From: Anaeromyces robustus
Lineage: Eukaryota > Neocallimastigomycota > Neocallimastigomycetes > Neocallimastigales > Neocallimastigaceae
Length of the DNA stretch: 62,500 nt
Assembly: GCA_002104895.1 (NCBI GenBank)
Contig: MCFG01000010.1
Location: 82,501 to 145,000, forward strand
Direction: 5' to 3'
The position numbers and the translations under genes were made by a program. Positions within the stretch are counted from its first letter, which is position 1. Every line of letters starts with the position of its first letter. Positions 34,478-48,076 of this stretch are shown one piece after another. The notes under the pieces were generated by a model. The model was given only the letters and a program-made list of their open reading frames with translations. It was not told the origin of the DNA and did not search any database.

Positions 34478-35863
34478 TTAATTATCAGATATTTCTAATG
34501 CGAGAAATTGTTTAAGCGTTTCATCAAGTTTAATTAATGAATGATAATAATTATTATATGTTGCTATAACAGTAGGGAATTTATTAAGCATTATTTCCTA
34601 AAAATATATTAATATAGATATATATATTATTATTATATTAATTCACAACTATACTTTTTAAAAAAAAAAAAAAAAAAATCATTTCATTTCATATATATCA
34701 TAATTTATATAAAAAATTACCAAATCATTTTGAAAATTATTAATTTGACTTAACCATAAAGCATTATTAATATTTTCTTTCAACATTGATATATCTTTTA
34801 CTGAACTATAAAAAACATCTGATAAATTTCTATAGAATTTAAAAAATATTATAAATAATTTCGAAAATAATATTAATTACTATATATATATATATAAATT
34901 TTTATTTTTTTTTTTTTCTTTTCAAATATTTGAGTTATTGATAAACATTATAATAAATAAAAATGTATTAATCATTACTTTTGATTTTGTGGTTCTATTA
35001 ATATATAATCCCCCATAAAAGGTTTTTTTAATTTTGAAACTAAAGTATCCAAATTATTTAATACAACTGAAATATGATTTGAAAAAAATTCTAAAGTATT
35101 CATTTTTATTTCTTTAATAAAGAATAAAGAATAAAAGTAAAATATATAAAATATATATAATATTTATAAGAATAAGTAATAATAATAAATTCCATATTTA
35201 TATATATATATATATAATAAATATTTAATAAATTTAAATTTAAAAAATATATTACCTAATTCTTTTGTATTAATAACATCAACTGTTGCTATTTGTTCTT
35301 TAATTTTTAAAATATTCATTTTCATCTTTATATATATATATTTTTTTACAAAGAAAAATATAATTATATATTAAATATATAAATAAAGGAAATAAATAAA
35401 TGTATAATAAATATATATATATTTTATATTTATTTAAATAATTTATTATATAATAACCTTGTAAATTTCTTCATGTTCTCGAATTAATGCAGTCAATAAA
35501 TCTATTAATTTTTCAGTTGAACTTTCTTCATGTACCTTATAACTCTTTAATATATATATATATATAAGTTATTGAATTGTAATATTAATATTATATATAT
35601 ATATATATATAATTTCTTTTTTTGTTTTTTCATTTCTTTTAAAAATAAATAAAATAAATATAAAATAAAAAAATTACTTTTATATCATATCCTGAATCTG
35701 ATATCATATCTAAAATTTTATAATAAGGGTTATTATCATTTAAACTTAAATTTTTTAAATCATCTGAAGACATCATAACATCTTTATTATCATTATCTTT
35801 AATGTTTTCTTCACTTTCATTTTGATTTTCATCCTTCATTTCAATTTCAATTACATCATCCAT
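34478..35863 (-). CDS. HAUS2: Probable augmin subunit 2 (HAUS2-like)
   Basis: Augmin recruits gamma-tubulin to existing spindle microtubules. Six in-phase exons (35863-35678, 35544-35458, 35325-35256, 35111-34979, 34829-34721, 34597-34478) give 234 aa, close to my recollection of 235 aa for human HAUS2. An acidic Asn/Asp-rich N-terminus is followed by an almost all-helical protein. The stretch HISVVLNNLDTLVSKLKKPF and the later ENINNALWLSQINNFQNDLE align by eye with the HAUS2 pattern: a helix, L..KLLKP, a conserved loop, a long helix, L.TI..IP.L..NL..M. The C-terminal block resembles the end of the human core. There is no catalytic motif, so the call rests on length, helix layout and a few residues. 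Another small coiled-coil cytoskeletal protein is possible. Confidence 0.55.
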
Positions 35864-35878
35864 TTTTTTTATTATTAT

Positions 35879-35915
<37 letters not shown>

Positions 35916-36456
35916 ATATATATATATTTAAAAAAAATAAAATAAAAAATAATACATATATAAATATAAATATATATTATATATTTAATTTATTTAATAT
36001 ATATATTATATATTAAATTATTTTTAAAATAAATGAAAATTTTTTAATTTTAAATTTTGTTTTATATTTATTAGTTTATTTATATAAAAAAGGTATAATA
36101 AGAATTATGAAAATAAAGTAAAAGAAATATTAAGATTAAATGTTAATACTAATGCAAAAAAGAAAAAAATTAATCTCCTTCCTGAATATATTATCAATAA
36201 TTACAATAATATTCAAATTTTAATATAATATTAATATTATTTAATAAAAAAAATATATTTATATATTTATTAAGAAAAATGTAAAGGGTATTTTAAAATT
36301 AATAATAAAAAAAAAATTTTTTGAATCTTAAAATAAAATTATGAATTTAAAATAAACATTAAATGATAATAGAATATTTTATTTATTCATTTATTTATAT
36401 ATTTATTTATTTATTTATTGGTTTGTTTGCTTGCTTGCTTGCTTGTTTAATTCTTT
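35864..36456. other. Intergenic region between HAUS2-like and coiled-coil genes
   Basis: About 590 bp of A/T-rich spacer between two minus-strand genes. It includes a poly-T run (about 35881-35912) directly upstream of the HAUS2-like start and a short CTTG tract (about 36427-36446) at the 3' end of the coiled-coil gene. Confidence 0.6.
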
Positions 36457-38295
36457 TTAATTTAAATCAATTGATAAAAGGCCTTGTTGTAATATATTAA
36501 TAATTGATTCCAATTCAGCATTATCTGAAGTTTCTGAATGACATGATTTCAAAGAATCGAATAAATGAGTTAATATATTTCTTAAATAAGATGACTTATT
36601 TTAATATTAAATAATAATTAATAAAAAAATAATTAAAAAAATAATTAAAAAAATAATTAATATATATAAATGAGTACTTTATATTCTTTAAATAATTAAT
36701 TATATATATATATATATATATACCCTTTGATTTAATTCGGATACAGCAGACTTTAATGTTGAAATCTAATAATATAAAAATGTTATATTGAAAACAAAAA
36801 AAAAAAAAAACAATAAACAAAAAAAAAAAAACAATACAATAGAATAGAATAAAATAAAATAGAATAAAATAGAATATATTATTAATATATTATTACTTTT
36901 TTTTTTTTTGTCTCTTTTTATTATTGTTAAAATAATTATATTTTTTAAAAAAAAATAAAAATAAGTAAAATAATATATAATAATTTTTTTTTCTCTTTTT
37001 TTTTTTTTTGTATTACCTTTTCATCACAACATTTTTTATAATTTATCATATAATCAGTATTTATTTTATAAGTGGATTCCCATTCACTTGTTAAAGTTTT
37101 TATTTCATTATGAAGATTAAATCCAATATTTTTATATTTTTGATATAAATTAGTTAAATTTTGATTTTTATGTTCTAATTTTTCTAATTCTTCTTCAAAA
37201 CGTATATTTTCTAAATTTGAACTACAAATTTGACCTTTTAATTGATTTAATGTTTGATGAAGTATATCAATTTTTTCTTTTAACTGGTCATTTTCACATC
37301 TTAAATCATCAATAAGTTTACCCATAAATTCTTTTTCTATCAAAGAATAATTTTTTATTTCTTGAGCTTGACGGAATCGTTCAAGTTCATTTAAATATTC
37401 TTTTTGTACTCTTTCGAAATTATTTTGTCCATTATAAATTATATTTTCATTTTCTCTATTTTGGTCTCCTTTATTACCATCATGTTGAATATCATAATCA
37501 TTTTCATAATATTCAAAATTGTCTTGAAGTTCATTAAGATTTTGAATATTATTACATGATAATGGAGATGATACTATATTATTACAATTATTATTATTAT
37601 TTTTTTTATTATTATTATCATTATTATTATTATCATTATTGCTATTATCATTGTTACTATTATTATTATTACTATCATTATTACTATTATCATTATTATT
37701 ATTATTATAATCATTAATTACTTTATCTTCTTCTTTACTATTGGCAATGGTATCAATTGAATGTTCAGGGTTAATGGTATTAGTATTAATATTTATAATA
37801 TTAGTGGTATCATTTGATTTTTTAATATCAACTTTGGTATCATCATTTAATGTTTCAGTCAAATCTTCTTGATCTAAAATAACATCTGTTGTAATGTCTT
37901 TCATACTAGAAATATTATCATAAAATAATTTCGAAGTATCATCAGCTTCTAACATTTCTTGAATATTAATTGTATCAATTCTTTCTTCTTCATGATTATA
38001 ATCAATACCAGGAACATTATTTCTTCTTATAATTTGACTAAAATCTAATTGACTTATTTCTTGATTTTTTATACTATCATTATAAACAGAAGAAGTAACA
38101 CTAATGGTTTTATTCTCTATTGATGGTATTGCATTTTCTTTAAAATTAACTTCATTATTATTATCATTATTACTTATATGGTATGTATTGTTTTCAGTTT
38201 CTTTATTATTATTGATATCATTATTAATACTAGTATTATCATTATTATCATTATTATTATCATTATTATTATCATTATTATTATCATTATTATTA

Positions 38296-38371
<76 letters not shown>

Positions 38372-38503
38372 TATCATTACTATTATCATTATTATTATCA
38401 TTATTATTGCTGTTGTCGTTATTATCTTCATCATTGTTATTATTCTTATTAACTATATTAACATCCATATTATCATCGTTAGAAGTTGAAGATGAACTAG
38501 AAC

Positions 38504-38572
<69 letters not shown>

Positions 38573-41063
38573 TATCATTTTCATCATTTTCCATATTCAT
38601 AGTATAATCGATATTGTTAATAACATCATTAATATTATCACTATTCATAATTGAATCTCCATTCACTTCATTTAATGGATTATTCAATATATTTACTTTT
38701 TCTAATGGTTCTTCTATATTCATTTTATCATTTTCTAAGATTGTTTCTTTTCCTCCATCAATCACTATGTCTTGTAAATTATTTACATTACTATCATTAT
38801 TATTATTATTATTATTATTAGTATTAGTATTATTATTAGTATTATTATTATTAGTATTAGTATTATTAGTATTATTATTATTAGTATTATTATTATTAGT
38901 ATTATTATTATTAATATTATTATTAATATCTTTATCGCTATTATTATCAATATTATTATTACTATTATTATTCTTATTATTATTTATAGAATTAGAATTA
39001 GAAGTATTAGAATTTATAATGGTATCTGATGGTATTTTTGATAATAAAGTATCTTTTAACATTTGACATTCATTTAAAGCTGAAATGGTTTCTTGATTTC
39101 TTTTCCAATATTTATTAGAAATTTCTTCAATTTCTTGATGAAGTTGTTGATTTTCACTTAAAAGATCATCATATTCATGTTTCATAATTGAAAATCTATC
39201 TGAATTATAAATTTGTTTATAAGCTTTAAATTCTTTTTCCAATTTTTTATCCTCTAATCTTTCTTTTTCCATGGTTTCAACAGCATCTTTTAATTGTTGA
39301 ATAACATATTTATTATTACAATATAAACTTTTAAAATGATTAAGACTTTTTGCCTTTAATTGAATTTCTGATGCTTTGGCTTCATTATCTTTCTTTAATT
39401 CTAATAATTTATTTTTATATATCTGAATTGTTTCATTTAATTTACGATTTTCATTTTCTAATATTTCTTTTTCACTTTCACTTTTAATATTTTCTATATC
39501 CATCTTATTATCATTATCATTATCATTCTTATTATAATCATTAATTATTACATTATCATTATTATTATTATTATTATTCTTTAACATGTCTGAATTTTCT
39601 TTTATAGTATTATTAACTTTTATTTGTTCTTCTACTTCTTCTTTTTCTTTTCCTTCTTCATTTATAGGTATAAATATAGGTTTATTTTCAATTTGCTCAC
39701 TTTTTTGATTTTGATTTTGATTTTGATTTTGTTGGAAACTTATATCATTTTCATCATTTTCCATAATAACAGATAATTCATTATCATTAAGTTGAATATC
39801 ACTTAAACTATTATCATTAGTAGATATTTCATCAATTCCTAAATTAACTTGTGGATAACGTTGTTTTAATAATTCTAATTCATATTTTTCTGTTAATATA
39901 TCTTCTGTAATTTTTAAGGCCAATGTATTTTTAAGTTTTACACTTAAATCATGGAATATAGAATTTATTAAATTGATTGTACTTATATCTTTAGGATTTA
40001 AAGAACTACATATTAATTCATAAGCATTTTCAGTTAATGAAATTATATTATTTTCTTGAAATTTTAATATTTGATTTATATTATTATAAATTAAATCTGT
40101 ATTATATTCTTTAACATTTTTATTCACTTGAATTTGTCCTTGCTTTTCTAATTCTTGAATTTTTTCTTCCTTTTTTTCTAACATTGATTTTATACTATTT
40201 AATTCTTCAGTTTTTTCTTTTAATAATTTTTCTTGTTTTTCTAATTGTTGAATTTTTTCTTCTTTAACACCTAATACATATTTTAAATTATTTAATTCTT
40301 CAATTTTTCCCTTTAATAATTGTTCTTGATTTTCAAATTGTTGAATTTTTTCTTCTTTACTTTCTAACAATGATTTTATATTACCCAATTCCTTAATTTT
40401 TTCATTTACTAACTGAATTAATGAATTATTTTCTAATGATAATTCTTCATTTTTTTTCTATAAAATAATAAAAATTTTAAAATAACAATGTTTTAATATA
40501 ATAAAAATTAAATTAAAACAAATAAATTTAAATGAATGAGAAAAAAAAAATAAAGCAATTATTTTTTTTAAATAATAATATAAAATTAGACTAATTAAAA
40601 AAAATAGTAAATATACCTGAAATTTTTCAATATAAAAATTTGTCATTTGTGAATTTTCTTCCCAGTACTTCTCATTTTCTTCCTATATATATATAAATAG
40701 AAAATTTAAAAAAAAAATAGATAATTAAATTATTAAAAAGTGACACAACAAAAATTATGAATAATATACGTATCATTTAATATTATTATTATAGAATAAT
40801 ATAAAAAAAAAATTAATTTATTAAATTATAAATTTATTACTTGAATATTTTCATATTCTTTTATTTTATTTTGAAGTAATATTATTTTTTCTTTATCTGT
40901 TAATTTCTTATCCAAAAGAAAGTTTTTTGATTCATTCTACATCCATCGAAAAATATTAAAAGATATATATATTTATATTGATTAGCTTAACACAAAAATG
41001 ACATTAATATATATGTTAAAATATATATGTATCATTTAAAAGTATGAAACTTACTATTAACAT
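36457..41063 (-). CDS. Large poly-Asn coiled-coil protein of unknown function
   Basis: I do not recognise the family. Six in-phase exons give about 1263 aa: 41063-41055, 40936-40841, 40682-40617, 40457-37017, 36765-36724 and 36594-36457. The first exon would be only 9 nt (ATG TTA ATA, then GTAAGT), so the true start is the weakest part of the model. The big exon opens with three tandem coiled-coil units of 31 residues beginning EEKIQQFENQ, EEKIQQLEKQ and EEKIQELEKQ. Further coiled coils follow (SLNHFKSLYCNNKYVIQQLK, RFRQAQEIKNYSLIEKEFMG), separated by very long Asn, Asn/Asp and Asn/Ser tracts (about 37550-37710, 38160-38580, 38790-38980). It shares a 462-bp divergent upstream region with PPIH. 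A cytoskeletal or tethering role is a guess from the coiled coils. Confidence 0.75.
38282..38575. repeat. ATT/ATC trinucleotide tracts encoding poly-Asn and Asn-Asp
   Basis: Long runs of ATT (AAT on the coding minus strand) and ATTATTATC units (Asn-Asn-Asp), broken by a short Ser/Asp-rich segment. They are in frame within the coiled-coil gene. The other frames here are spurious poly-Leu or poly-Ile. Confidence 0.9.
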
Positions 41064-41525
41064 TATGATTTTAATTATATAATATATATATTTAATTCAA
41101 ATTTATATTTATTTCATATAATAAAATATATATTATATATAAAGCTTCTACAAATTATTAAAAACAAAAAAAAAAAAAAAAAAAATAAAATAAAAAATAT
41201 TTTTTCTTTTATTCTATAGCACTTTTCGTTCTTAAAAATACAATAAAAAAATTTTTTTTTTCTCTATTTCTAATTTTTTTAATATAAATTAAAAGATTTT
41301 AATATTTTTATTTTTTTTTTTATTTATTATTTTTTAATTAATATATTAAAAATAGTATAAATTAAAGATCTAATATAATTGGATAAAAACTTTAAATAAT
41401 AAAAATATATGAACCATCAAAAATAAAAATTTTTAATTTTTTTTTTTTTAAAAAAAACTTTTTATTTTAACCGCCTGTTAATAATAATTTTTTTTTTCCT
41501 ATTTAAATTTAAATATAAATTAAAA
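41064..41525. promoter_or_regulatory. Shared divergent promoter region (coiled-coil gene / PPIH)
   Basis: The 462 bp lie between the two starts and must carry both promoters. There are several poly-A and poly-T runs, which exclude nucleosomes in AT-rich fungi, and an isolated GC-richer motif AACCGCCTG at about 41470-41478, 50 bp upstream of PPIH. No specific factor site can be assigned. Confidence 0.4.
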
Positions 41526-43003
41526 ATGGCATCTGATAAAAGAAATCCTGTAGTATTCTTTGATATTGAGTAATTTTCAATAAAATATATTTAATTTAAT
41601 AAATGACTTTTTCTTTATTTAAAATATTAATTAAATTTACTGAACATCATTATCTTTTTTATAAAAAAATAATAATAATAATAATAATTATTATAATTAA
41701 AGAATTGGTAACCAACCAGCAGGTAGAATGAAGATGGAATTATTTGCAGATATTGTTCCAAAAACTGCTGAAAATTTCAGACAATTTTGTACAGGAGAAT
41801 ATAGGTATATATAAAATTAAATATTATATAATTATAAAATATATGAAAATAAATATATATATATACATATATTAAATGTAACAAATAAATCAATATATTA
41901 TTAATAAAGAAAAAATGGTATTCCACAAGGTTATAAAGGATGTCAATTCCACAGAGTTATTAAAGGTTTTTATTTATTTTTTTCTTAATAAATGATTATT
42001 TAAAAAATCCAATTAACATTTATTAAATTATTACATTTAAATTAATTTCATATAAAAAATTTCTTTTTTTTTTATTAAATACTTTAATAGATTTTATGGT
42101 TCAAGGAGGTGATTTTGAAAAAGTAAAATTGATTTTCTATCTATATAATAAATATACAAAAATAGTATATTATTAAATATATATATAATTAAATCATCAA
42201 TAATAGTACATTATTAAAAAAAAAAAATTCTTTTTATCTATTTTCATTATTATTATAAATTAAAAGAATGATGGTACAGGTGGTTTTAGTATTTATGGTG
42301 AAAAATTTGAAGATGAAAATTTTGAATTAAAACATTCAGGACCAGGTTTATTATCAATGGTAAAATTTATTATTAATATTTATAATGTTTAATATAACAA
42401 CAATTTAATTCATTAATAAATTATTTTAATTGTTAATTTCTAAATAATAATAATAATAATAATAATAAAATTTAATTAAATAATTAAATATATAGGCTAA
42501 TAGTGGTCCACATACTAATGGTTCACAATTTTTCATTACTTGTAGTAATTGTAATTACCTTGATGGAAAATATGTTGTATTTGGAAAGTATGTTAAATAA
42601 TAATAATATTTAGCATTTAAATAATTTCGAAATTAATTAAAATAAAAAAAAAAGGAAAGAAATAAAATTATTAAAAAAAAAATTTTTTTTTTATTTAATA
42701 ATCCTATAATATTTTAATTATTAATAGGTTAATTGATGGTTTATTAACTTTAAGAAAAATTGAAAATGTTCCAATTGGTAAAAATAATAGACCAAAGGTA
42801 AATATAATATATTTTTTTAATTATTAAATTAATTATTATTTTATATTTTTACTAAATATTAAATATTAAAATTATTGTTTTTAACTTCCTGATATTCATA
42901 TTTATAATATTATATATTATATATTATATATGTCATTTATTAAAAAAAAAAAAAAAAAATTTATTAGATTCCAGTTACAATTGTTGAATGTGGTGAAATG
43001 TAA
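41526..43003 (+). CDS. PPIH: Peptidyl-prolyl cis-trans isomerase H (cyclophilin H)
   Basis: PPIH (USA-CyP/CypH) is the cyclophilin of the U4/U6-U5 tri-snRNP. Eight exons (41526-41569, 41703-41804, 41910-41965, 42091-42122, 42267-42359, 42496-42587, 42728-42797, 42968-43003) give 174 aa, against 177 in human as I recall. Diagnostic stretches in order: [79 protein letters not shown], and a family-specific C-terminal part [15 protein letters not shown] then ECGEM. Active-site residues are present (the Arg of FHRVI, the FMVQGGDF loop, SQFFIT, the His of [13 protein letters not shown]). The insert residues and the PxGxNNxPK tail separate it from cyclophilin A. Confidence 0.95.
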
Positions 43004-43064
43004 ATTATGTTCTTTTTCTACTTTATTTTTCAAAATAGTACCAATTTCAAATAAAAATTATTAA

Positions 43065-43116
<52 letters not shown>

Positions 43117-43840
43117 CAAGAATAATTATAATTAAATAATAAATTATATTTAAAAAAAAAAAAAAAAAAAAAAAAAACGAAATATATATATATTATATTT
43201 TTCAACTATTATTTATAACCATAATTTATATATATATATATATTATGATAACAATTATTATTACCTCTCATAATTTATTTCAATAAACAAAAATAATTAT
43301 TAAATAAATATATAAAATAAAATTAAATATCAAAAAATAAAAACTATTATAAAATAAATACAAAATAAAAAAAAGGACGTTCTTTTTTTTTTATTATTAT
43401 TCATTTTATTTTTTATTTTTTTTTTTTTTTTTTAGTTTTTTTTTTTTTCTTATTTTTGATTAATATTTTATATATGTTTATCGTATATTTTTTATACTTT
43501 TTTTTTTCTGTTGATTTTTTTCTTGAATTAAATTATATATTTGAAAAATAATTTAAAAAAAAAAAAATTACATTATATATATTTTTTTAATAGTTACTAA
43601 TAATTTAATAAAATATATAAAAGAAAATAAAAAAAAATTCCCTTTTATTTTTTATATCATATAAAAATGAATGATATAAATCATTTTTTGTTTTTTTTTA
43701 TATATCTTTGATATTATTTATATGAAATATTAATTTATAAAAAAATTATTTTTTTTTTAATATAAAAATTTTATATATGTATATATGTTGTATGGTATAG
43801 AATGATGAATTTTGTTAATTTTTTTTTCAACTTTCTAAAT
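43004..43840. other. Convergent intergenic region between PPIH and EIF3D
   Basis: About 840 bp between two 3' ends, composed of an AAT tract (about 43066-43114), poly-A (about 43150-43176) and poly-T runs. I see no gene. Confidence 0.6.
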
Positions 43841-46515
43841 TTAACTAGAATCTTCATCTTCATTATCACTTTCATCAAAAGCATTATCTGGAACAGAATA
43901 TAAAGTAAAGGTGTTCTTGACAGCATCCTTAACAAGAACGAATTTACCATCTTCTAATTTCATTAATTTATCAACAATTTCCTTTAAAATACCCCAAGAA
44001 TTTTCAATAGTTAATTGTAAGTGATTAGCGAATTCTTTTGGTTTGAAAGTATGAGTACCTAAAATTTCGTGCTTCTTATTATCCTTGTTGTTAACACGAG
44101 AAATAAAACCAAACTTAATGTAATCGGCACCACTTAAAATACTTTCAATAGCCCACTTAGAAAGCTTATTGAAGTTACTTCTGAATTCTGAAGTAATACA
44201 ACCAACCTTTTGCATATCTAAATTCTTTCTCCAGCTAGTGTTTCTGTATAAATCGAATTCATCAACAGTTCTAAGGTTAATGAATAAAGTATCATCTAAT
44301 GAATTAGTAGATTCAACTGGTTCCATAGACTTAACCTTGTTAGAAATAAGATTACTCTTTTGTTGAAGAGCAGCATCTAATGTAGTACGAACAATTAAAG
44401 AAATTGGTTCTTCACCAGAAGAATTAAGAGCCCATTTACGGTAACGGAAGGCAACTGAACCAATTTCATCATTGCTATCTTCATCATTGAATGGATAAGC
44501 TTCTTTGAATTGATATTTAGTTTCCTATAATAATAATTTTTTATATTATATATTATATATATAATTACATAAAATATAATAATAAACAAAATAAATATAT
44601 ATATATATTCATTTAATAATTACGATATTTTAAAGTATAAAATTTTTTTATGAAAAATTAATATTTACCTTGTCAACAGCTTGTTCAGCGAAACACTTGC
44701 AATTACTAGTAGTTTCTTCAGAAAGTTGAGCTGGTGAGTTGATAATATCAGAAGCATCAATAGAATTATCAGTAACATTTTCATTGACAGTGTAGTAATC
44801 TGTTAATTAATAAATATGGAAATATATATATTAATAATCATTATTTATAATTTATAATTTACTTGTTATATTTATAAAGATAATAATAATAATTATAAAA
44901 ATCTTTTTTTTATTAATTATATAATTACCAAAGGCTTGACTGTCATCACGTTTATCAAAGAAGATTTGATCACCGCATTTAGTAATAACAATATCCCATG
45001 GGTAAACAGAACGTGGAGCACACATTAAAGTGGAAATAATAGAGTCAGTAGCAAAGACAGCTCTTCCAGTAGTAGATTTAGCAATCTTTTTTTTTTTAAT
45101 ATATTATTAGATTTTATTTATTGATTAATTAATTATTTATTATAAATTTAAATTTATTTTTATATTAATAAAAAAAAATATAAAATACTTACAGATTGAA
45201 TAACTTCATCATCAGCAGTACTTGGATTATCAATAATTCTCTTAGCAGCCTTTAAGGCAACACCAGATTTAGCGGAAATACGATCAACAGATTGATCGAA
45301 GTAGTTAAGAGTACCATAAACAGAACTATTTTAATATAATATATATTTATTATTTTAATGATATAAATAAATGAAATTAATAAATATATTTTTTTATATA
45401 GATAAACACATAAAAAAAACTTACATATCACTTGGATCATTAACAGTGAAGGTATTCAAAGCTAATTTATTCATATCAATATCTTCAATAACCTTCCATT
45501 GGTCACCAATCTTAACACCTTCATCAAGGAGCTTTTAATTAAAAAAAAAAATAAAATGGAATAAAATAAAATAAAATGAAATATAAATTTTATTAATTAT
45601 ATGAATTATATATTATTTATTAATAATACTATATATGTATAATTATTAATAAATACAATACCTTAACATCTTGACGGTTGAAACGACGACCAGCCTTGTT
45701 ACGGTAGTTTTGTTGATATGGAACACGGAAGTTACGGACAAGCTTAGAGCTTTGACGGTTTTGCTATTTATTTTTAATATATTAAGAATTTTAATTAATA
45801 TAACAAATATAAAAATAAATATAAATATTTACAATAATTAAATTTATATTTTATTTAATAATATGTATAATATATACCTTTTGAACGGTACGGTGTCCAG
45901 TAGTCTTCTTGCTTGAAGAAGCAGCTCTGTCAACGAGAGAGAATGAAGCTTCTTCTTCGGCAGCGAAACGGTAATTGAAAGCATTGGATAATCCACTACC
46001 ATAGATTTGATCTATTATATAAGAAATTATAAGTATATAAGAATTATTATCCTTTCTATTGTTGTGATGATTATCAATATCATTATTATTATTATTATTA
46101 TTACTATAGTATCATTGTTGAATGATTTATATTTTTTGATTCATAAATAAATTCAAACATTTTGTAAAAAAAAATAAACTGATTTTCATTTTTCATATTT
46201 ATTTATTATTTACTATTCCATATTAGCATTTCTCATTATTCCAATGTATAAATTTTTTAAATTAAATGTACTATTAAAAATGATAATAAAAATAATAAAT
46301 ATTCCTTTCAAAAATGTAATTATATATAACAAGTATTGTTAAAATTCTTTATTCTCATTGATAATAGATATATTTAAATATTTAACATATTAGATTGATT
46401 TTCAACTCTTCTGAATGATTTAAATTATTAATCTCCTTTTTTTATTTCTTTGATATTGAAACAAATTTTCCATTTTTGTCGAAATTTGTTTTTATAGCAA
46501 TATGCTACTATTATA

Positions 46516-46556
<41 letters not shown>

Positions 46557-46828
46557 GATTTCATAATAATAAATTTTATTATGATTTGTATTTTTTTTTT
46601 CTTTTGATTTTTACCATTTCTTTGGTAGTTCTTACGCTTATCATTTCCATAATCTTGACTAGTAGTCCAGTCAGCAATCTTACCAATACGTTCAGATTTT
46701 GAGAATGGAGTGTATGGAATATCTACAAGTGAATCTGGGACATCATTTTCAAGAGGACCCCAACCATTAACATTATCAGTAATTTTTGGAAGAATGAATT
46801 TTGGTTTAGATTGATCTTCAACGGTCAT
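43841..46828 (-). CDS. EIF3D: Translation initiation factor eIF3 subunit d
   Basis: eIF3d is a subunit of the eIF3 complex and, in animals, a cap-binding protein used for selected mRNAs. Eight in-phase exons give 553 aa (human 548 as I recall): 46828-46615, 46011-45878, 45763-45662, 45531-45425, 45325-45193, 45085-44929, 44799-44669 and 44524-43841. Signatures in order: [13 protein letters not shown] and [104 protein letters not shown]; then [18 protein letters not shown] and [20 protein letters not shown]. It ends in an acidic [11 protein letters not shown] tail like the animal protein. The first intron (46012-46614) is about 600 nt, the longest of this gene. Codons are visibly richer in C/G than in the neighbours, as expected for a highly expressed gene. 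Confidence 0.97.
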
Positions 46829-47309
46829 TTTTACTTCTTTCTATTGGTCAAAATATTAATGATATAATATTATATATTTATATATTATATAATGAATACA
46901 TATATTTAGTTTTTGATTATTATTTTTTTTTATTATTTTAAAATTTATTAAAATTTTAGTATATAAATAATATCTTACTCAATTTTACTATAAAAAAATA
47001 TTTTTTTATTGCAAAGAATTAAAAAAAAAAAATAAAAAAAATTAAATAAATAAAAAAACTATACAGAATCAGAATTCAATTTTATTTTTATATATTATCG
47101 AATGTATTCTAATATATTTATTCAATTTTTCAATCTATATTTTTATATTTTTATTATATATAAATTGTTCATCCATATCCAATCAAACATAATACAATAG
47201 CCAATATATTTTAAAAAAAATATGTATACAATACATAATACATGTTTATCCATATTTAAAATTAAATTTTTATCTCTATATTTTATTAATAATATTTATT
47301 TATAAATAT

Positions 47310-47408
<99 letters not shown>

Positions 47409-48076
47409 TTTTTTATTTATTTTTATTTATTTATTTATTTATTTATATATTTATATATTTATTTATTTACTTTTTTATTATTATTTAGTATATATACTAA
47501 ATGAATAGTTTATTATTACAATATTATAATTTTAATAATTTGTTATGATATATATAAATTTTATAAATATTTGTTATATGATATATAAATTAATGTTATT
47601 ATTAATTATATATGTTTTTATATAATCTTTTTTTTATAAATTATTATTTATAATTAATTAAAATAATATAAAATATATAAAAAAAAAAATTCATTTTTGT
47701 ATTAATGAATAATAATAGATATAATTTATAAATTATAATGATTATATATTTTTTTTTCTGTTGTTATTATTATTGCTTTACTATTTCATATTGAAATGTT
47801 TTCTTATATAATTCATTATTATATTAATTAAATATTAAAGTATTTCTTTAAAGAAAAACTATATTATTATTTTAGCTATTTCTTTAAAGCAAATTGTGTA
47901 TATATTATTGAATTATTGATTTTATAAATATAAATAAAGAATGAAAGATAAATATTAAAATTTCTGTTAAAAGAAGTAATATTATTATTTTAAACAGTAT
48001 CATCTATAAATTTATTAATAATATTAAAAAAAAAATTTTTTTAGTTAAATACAATTTCTTACAATAATAAATTATG
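46829..48076. other. Intergenic region between UBE2W 3' end and EIF3D 5' end
   Basis: About 1.25 kb of spacer with a TTTA array (about 47308-47470) and no recognisable gene. It should carry the EIF3D promoter. Confidence 0.6.
47308..47470. repeat. TTTA tetranucleotide microsatellite, interrupted
   Basis: About 104 bp of pure TTTA repeats, followed by imperfect units to about 47470. It lies upstream of EIF3D. Confidence 0.9.

Noticed and set aside
38104-39066. Long plus-strand frames rich in Leu, Ile or Ser opposite the coiled-coil gene
   Set aside because: They are antisense or shifted readings of the AAT/GAT repeats that encode Asn/Asp on the minus strand.
46839-46853. Reverse CCAAT box next to the eIF3d start
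   Set aside because: It lies only about 15 bp from the ATG, probably within the 5' UTR, so a promoter role is not supportable.
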